Part shown: in pieces, positions 59,022 to 64,000 of the stretch
Layout: the number at the start of each line of letters is the position of its first letter
Numbering within the stretch: position 1 is the first letter of the stretch
NCBI GenBank assembly: GCA_026545225.1
Contig: CM048852.1
Coordinates: 12,558,146 to 12,622,145, forward strand
Direction of reading: 5' to 3'
Length of the DNA stretch: 64,000 bases
Source of the DNA: Cornus controversa
Lineage: Eukaryota; Streptophyta; Magnoliopsida; Cornales; Cornaceae
Position numbers and translations under genes: made by a program
Notes under the pieces: generated by a model
The model's input: only the letters and a program-made list of their open reading frames with translations
Database searches by the model: none
Told to the model about the DNA's origin: nothing

Positions 59022-62000
59022 CTAATTGTTTCTTTTACTTGTCCAGATGGTTGAATTTGGAACAAAGCACCATACGGTTGTGATCATTCATGAGTGCAGC
59101 AACAACGTCGTCACGGTCGAATTTGGCATAAAGCAACGTATAATTCTAAGTATGGCACGCGTTCACTTGGATTGGGACTTTTCGAATCAAAACAAGTCAA
59201 ACGAAACATGTTCAAAATCGTTGTTGTGATTCTCTATTCTTCTCCACATCCAGACGGTCAATTCTAGCACAAAGCAACATACTGTTGTGGTCATGCCTGA
59301 TTTTTGCAAGGAATTGTTCTTTTCGACTCAGAACAACTCAAACACACTTGGATGAAGATCGGATCGACATACTCGTCGTTTCTTTGGGAGGCTTTGATGG
59401 TTTAATTTCAAAATAAGCAACGTACGATTCGTATTATGCCAGGACTTCTCCTGGAATGTGGTTTCCAAATCAAAACAACTCAAAGGAAACAAGTTTAAAA
59501 TGGTTGGTAGCTTGCTAATTGTTTCCTTTAGATGTCCAAACGGTCGAATTTGGAACAAAGCACCATACAGTCGTGATGAAGATCGGATTGACTTGTTCGT
59601 CATTTCTTTTGGATGCTCTAATGGTCTAATTTGGAAAAAAGCTACGTACGATTCTGATTATGGCACAACTTCTCAAGGAATAGGGTTTTTGAATTAGAAC
59701 AACTCAAACTAAACTTGTTTAAAATCTTCGATAGCTTGCTAATTGTGTCTTTTACTTGTCCAGATGGTCGAATTTGGCACAAAGCACCATACGGTTCTGA
59801 TCATTCATGAGTGCAGAAAGGACGTCGTCACGGTCGAATTTGGCATAAAGCAACGTATAATTCTAAGTATGGCACGATTTCACTTGGATTGGGACTTTTC
59901 GAATCAAAACAAGTCAAACGAAACAAGTTCGAAATCGTTGTTGTGATTCTCTATTCTTCTGCACATCCAGACGGTCAATTCTAGCACAAAGCAACATACT
60001 GTTGTGGTCATGCCTGATTTTTGCAAGGAATTGTTCTTTTCGACTCAGAACAACTCAAACAAACTTGGATGAAGATCGGATCGACATACTCGTCGTTTCT
60101 TTGGGAGGCTTTGATGGTTTAATTTCAAAATAAGCAACGTACGATTCTTATTATGCCAAGACTTCTCCTGGAATGTGATTTTCAAATCAAAACAACTCAA
60201 AGGAAACAAGTTTAAAATGGTTGGTTGCTTGCTAATTGTTTCCTTTAGATGTCCAAACGATCGAATTTGGAACAAAGCACCATACGGTTGTGATGAAGAT
60301 CGGATTGACTTGTTCGTCGTTTCTTTTGGACGCTTTGATGGTCTGATTTGCAAAAAAGCAACGTACGATTCTGATTATGGCACGACTTCTCCTGGAATGT
60401 GGTTTTCGAATTAGAACAACTCAAACTAAACTTGTTTAAAATCTTCGATAGCTTGCTAATTGTTTCTTTTAGTTGTCTAGATGGTCGAATTTGGCACAAA
60501 GCACCATACGGTTCTGATCATTCATGAGTGCAGAAAGGACGTCGTCACGGTCGAATTTGGCTTAGAGCAACGTATAATTCTAAGTATGGCACAATTTCAC
60601 TTGGATTGGGACTTTTCGAATCAAAACAAGTCAAACGAAACAAGTTTGAAATCGTTGTTGTGATTCTCTATTCTTCTGCACAGCCAGACGGTCAATTCTA
60701 GCACAAAGCAACATACTGTTGTGGTCATGCCTGATTTTTGCATGGAATTGTTCTTTTCGACTCAGAACAACTCAACCAAACTTGGATGAAGATCGGATCG
60801 ACATACTCGTCGTTTCTTTGGGAGGCTTTGATGGTTTAATTTCAAAATAAGCAACGTACGATTCTTATTATGCCAAGACTTCTCCTGGAATGTGATTTTC
60901 AAATCAAAACAACTCAAAGGAAACAAGTTTAAAATGGTTGGTTGCTTGCTAATTGTTTCCTTTAGATGTCCAAACGATCGAATTTGGAACAAAGCACCAT
61001 ACGGTTGTGATTAAGATCGGATTGACTTGTTCGTCATTTCTTTTGGATGCTTTGATGGTCTAATTTGGAAAAAAGCAACGTACGATTCTGATTATGGCAC
61101 GACTTCTCAAGGAATAGGGTTTTTGAATTAGAACAACTCAAACTAAACTTGTTGAAAATCTTCGATAGCTTGCTAATTGTTTCTTTTACTTGTCCAGATG
61201 GTCGAATTTGGAACAAAGCACCATACGGTTGTGATCATTCATGAGTGCAGCAACAACGTCGTCACGGTCGAATTTGGCATAAAGCAACGTATAATTCTAA
61301 GTATGGCACGCGTTCACTTGGATTGGGACTTTTCGAATCAAAACAAGTCAAACGAAACATGTTCAAAATCGTTGTTGTGATTCTCTATTCTTCTCCACAT
61401 CCAGACGGTCAATTCTAGCACAAAGCAACATACTGTTGTGGTCATGCCTGATTTTTGCAAGGAATTGTTCTTTTCGACTCAGAACAACTCAAACAGACTT
61501 GGATGAAGATCGGATCGACATACTCGTCGTTTCTTTGGGAGGCTTTGATGGTTTAATTTCAAAATAAACAACGTACGATTCGTATTATGCCAGGACTTCT
61601 CCTGGAATGTGGTTTTCAAATCAAAACAACTCAAAGGAAACAAGTTTAAAATGGTTGGTAGCTTGCTAATTGTTTCCTTTTGATGTCCAAACGGTCGAAT
61701 TTGGAACAAAGCACCATACAGTCGTGATGAAGATCGGATTGACTTGTTCGTCATTTCTTTTGGATGCTCTAATGGTCTAATTTGGAAAAAAGCTACGTAC
61801 GATTCTGATTGTGGCACAACTTCTCAAGGAATAGGGTTTTTGAATTAGAACAACTCAAACTAAACTTGTTTAAAATCTTCGATAGCTTGCTAATTGTTTC
61901 TTTTACTTGTCTAGATGGTCGAATTTGGCACAAAGCACCATACGGTTCTGATCATTCATGAGTGCAGAAAGGACGTCGTCGCGGTCGAATTTGGCATAAA

Positions 62001-64000
62001 GCAACGTATAATTCTAAGTATGGCACAATTTCACTTGGATTGGGACTTTTCGAATCAAAACAAGTCAAACGAAACAAGTTCGAAATCGTTGTTGTGATTC
62101 TCTATTCTTCTGCACATCCAGACGGTCAATTCTAGCACAAAGCAACATACTGTTGTGGTCATGCCTAATTTTTGCAAGGAATTGATCTTTTCGACTCAGA
62201 ACAACTCAAACAAACTTGGATGAAGATCGGATCGACATACTCGTCGTTTCTTTGGGAGGCTTTGATGGTTTAATTTCAAAATAAGCAACGTACGATTCGT
62301 ATTATGCCAGGACTTCTCCTGGAATGTGGTTTTCAAATCAAAACAACTCAAAGGAAACAAGTTTAAAATGGTTGGTAGCTTGCTAATTATTTCCTTTAGA
62401 TGTCCAAACGGTCGAATTTGGAACAAAGCACCATACGGTCGTGATGAAGATCGGATTGACTTGTTCGTCATTTCTTTTGGATGCTGTAATGATCTAATTT
62501 GGAAAAAAGTTACGTACGATTATGATTATGGCACGATTTCTCAAGGAATAGGGTTTTTGAATTAGAACAACTCAAACTAAACTTGTTTAAAATCTTCGAT
62601 AGCTTGCTAATTGTTTCTTTTACTTGTCCAGATGGTCGAATTTGGCACAAAGCACTATACGGTTGTGATCATTCATGAGTGCAGCAAGGACGTTGTCACG
62701 GTCGAATTTGGCATAAAGCAACATATAATTCTAAGTATGGCACAATTTCACTTGGATTGGGACTTTTCGAATCAAAACAAGTCAAACGAAACAAGTTCGA
62801 AATCGTTGTTGTTATTCTCTATTCTTCTGCACAGCCAGACGGTTAATTCTAGCACAAAGCAACATACTGTTGTGGTCATGCCTGATTTTTGCATGGAATT
62901 GTTCTTTTCGACTCAGAACAACTCAAACAAACTTGGATGAAGATCGGATCGACATACTCGTCGTTTCTTTGGGAGGCTTTGATGGTTTAATTTCAAAATA
63001 AGCAACGTACGATTCTTATTATGCCAAGACTTCTCCTGGAATGTGATTTTCAAATCAAAACAACTCAAAGGAAACAAGTTTAAAATGGTTGGTTGCTTGC
63101 TAATTGTTTCCTTTAGATGTCCAAACGATCGAATTTGGAACAAAGCACCATACGGTTGTGATTAAGATCGGATTGACTTGTTCGTCATTTCTTTTGGATG
63201 CTTTGATTGTCTAATTTGGAAAAAAGCAACGTACGATTCTGATTATGGCACGACTTCTCAAGGAATAGGGTTTTTGAATTAGAACAACTCAAACTAAACT
63301 TGTTGAAAATCTTCGATAGCTTGCTAATTGTTTCTTTTACTTGTCCAGATGGTCGAATTTGGAACAAAGCACCATACGGTTGTGATCATTCATGAGTGCA
63401 GCAACAACGTCGTCACGGTCGAATTTGGCATAAAGCAACGTATAATTCTAAGTATGGCACGCGTTCACTTGGATTGGGACTTTTCGAATCAAAACAAGTC
63501 AAACGAAACATGTTCAAAATCGTTGTTGTGATTCTCTATTCTTCTCCACATCCAGACGGTCAATTCTAGCACAAAGCAACATACTGTTGTGGTCATGCCT
63601 GATTTTTGCAAGGAATTGTTCTTTTCGACTCAGAACAACTCAAACACACTTGGATGAAGATCGGATCGACATACTCGTCGTTTCTTTGGGAGGCTTTGAT
63701 GGTTTAATTTCAAAATAAACAACGTACGATTCGTAATATGCCAGGACTTCTCCTGGAATGTGGTTTTCAAATCAAAACAACTCAAAGGAAACAAGTTTAA
63801 AATGGTTGGTAGCTTGCTAATTGTTTCCTTTTGATGTCCAAACGGTCGAATTTGGAACAAAGCACCATACAGTCGTGATGAAGATCGGATTGACTTGTTC
63901 GTCATTTCTTTTGGATGCTCTAATGGTCTAATTTGGAAAAAAGCTACGTACGATTCTGATTGTGGCACAACTTCTCAAGGAATAGGGTTTTTGAATTAGA
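59022..64000 (+). repeat. Satellite higher-order repeat: ~5.71-kb unit, copy 2 (incomplete)
   Basis: Monomers start at 59049 (alpha), 59766 (delta), 60483 (beta), 61200 (alpha), 61917 (alpha), 62634 (beta) and 63351 (alpha, cut by the window end). It follows 53311 onward at 5711 bp until the sixth monomer, which is beta from subunit 4 on instead of alpha. From there it follows 60.76-61.85 kb at an offset of 2151 bp (three monomers). Alpha monomers 61200 and 63351 share TTCCTTTTGATGTCC and GATTGTGGC. Confidence 0.86.

Larger units (their letters stand above)
1..64000. repeat. Satellite DNA array, 717-bp monomer, 83 monomers
   Basis: The whole window is a head-to-tail tandem array interrupted only by seven retrotransposon copies. 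Counting each monomer from the motif GGTCGAATTTGG that follows TTGTC(C/T)AGAT, monomers start at 15, 731, 1152, 1869, 2586, 3303, 4020, 4736, 5452, 6169 and so on to 63351. Spacing is 717 bp, or 716 bp for monomers of the gamma class. All monomers have the same orientation. Neighbouring monomers differ at a few percent of positions, while copies one higher-order period apart differ by only a few bases over hundreds, the usual sign of unequal exchange and conversion. Satellites of this kind build plant heterochromatin. I do not recognise the family, and no telomere repeat, rDNA unit, tRNA or protein gene is visible in the array. Confidence 0.97.

Noticed and set aside
13-63968. Recurring open frames of 60-113 codons on both strands in nearly every monomer
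   Set aside because: They repeat with the 717-bp period, overlap each other on opposite strands, mostly start at non-ATG codons or arbitrary points, have no recognisable domain, and shift or vanish with single-base changes such as the gamma 1-bp deletion. They are by-products of the repeat, not genes.
1-64000. CRISPR array
   Set aside because: The repeats are hundreds of bases long, contiguous and without unique spacers, and the flanking element is a plant retrotransposon.
1-64000. Telomere-type repeats, tRNA genes or autonomous transposon proteins
   Set aside because: No TTTAGGG runs, no tRNA-like cloverleaf and no reverse transcriptase, integrase or transposase motifs were seen. The tRNA-like match at the primer binding site is only 13 bases and belongs to the element.

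Overview
The window is one long stretch of plant satellite DNA and contains no protein-coding gene I can support. The repeat unit is an AT-rich monomer of 717 bp (716 bp in one class). From position 15 onward I count 83 consecutive monomers in head-to-tail order, the last one cut by the window edge. Each monomer is a compound repeat: four related subunits of 141-143 bp plus two shortened ones of 66 and 81 bp (reference monomer 6169-6885). The organism must be a vascular plant, probably a flowering plant. The evidence is seven copies of a Cassandra-type TRIM retrotransposon, a plant-specific non-autonomous LTR element whose LTRs carry 5S rRNA-derived sequence. I do not recognise the satellite family, so I name no species. 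Long homogeneous arrays with higher-order repeats suggest pericentromeric, centromeric or knob-like heterochromatin, but nothing here proves centromere function.

Monomers fall into three main classes by their fourth subunit: alpha (gtattatgccagg..., 717 bp), beta (ttattatgccaag..., 717 bp) and gamma (716 bp, one G missing in aaaatgttgg). Delta is a beta variant whose last subunit was partly overwritten. Their order defines the layout. 1-3302 is an irregular lead-in with one truncated monomer. 3303-8318 is a 7-monomer block. 8319-15484 holds two copies of a 3583-bp pentamer. 15485-18329 leads to Cassandra copy 1. 20480-31229 holds two and a half copies of a 4300-bp hexamer, itself a doubled gamma-beta-alpha trimer of 2150 bp. 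A segment at roughly 15.55-22.07 kb recurs at 30.58-37.10 kb, exactly 15028 bp away. The region around 37.9-43.3 kb contains a 2845-bp tandem duplication that includes Cassandra. The right third (47.6-64 kb) has a unit of about 5.71 kb made of seven monomers plus Cassandra.

The seven Cassandra elements (18330, 33358, 39069, 41914, 46909, 52623, 58335) all sit at the same base of the monomer, are flanked by the same 5-bp duplication CTAAT, lie in the minus orientation, and share the same set of differences between their two LTRs. They therefore descend from one insertion that was copied as part of the satellite's higher-order repeats. Related junctions without the element survive at about 1842, 55462, 61173 and 63324. 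Each copy brings two 5S-derived domains with recognisable RNA polymerase III internal promoter boxes, giving fourteen such domains in the array. This element-in-satellite arrangement is the most interesting feature of the window.

The many 60-113 codon open frames on both strands are periodic by-products of the monomer sequence. They are not annotated as genes.
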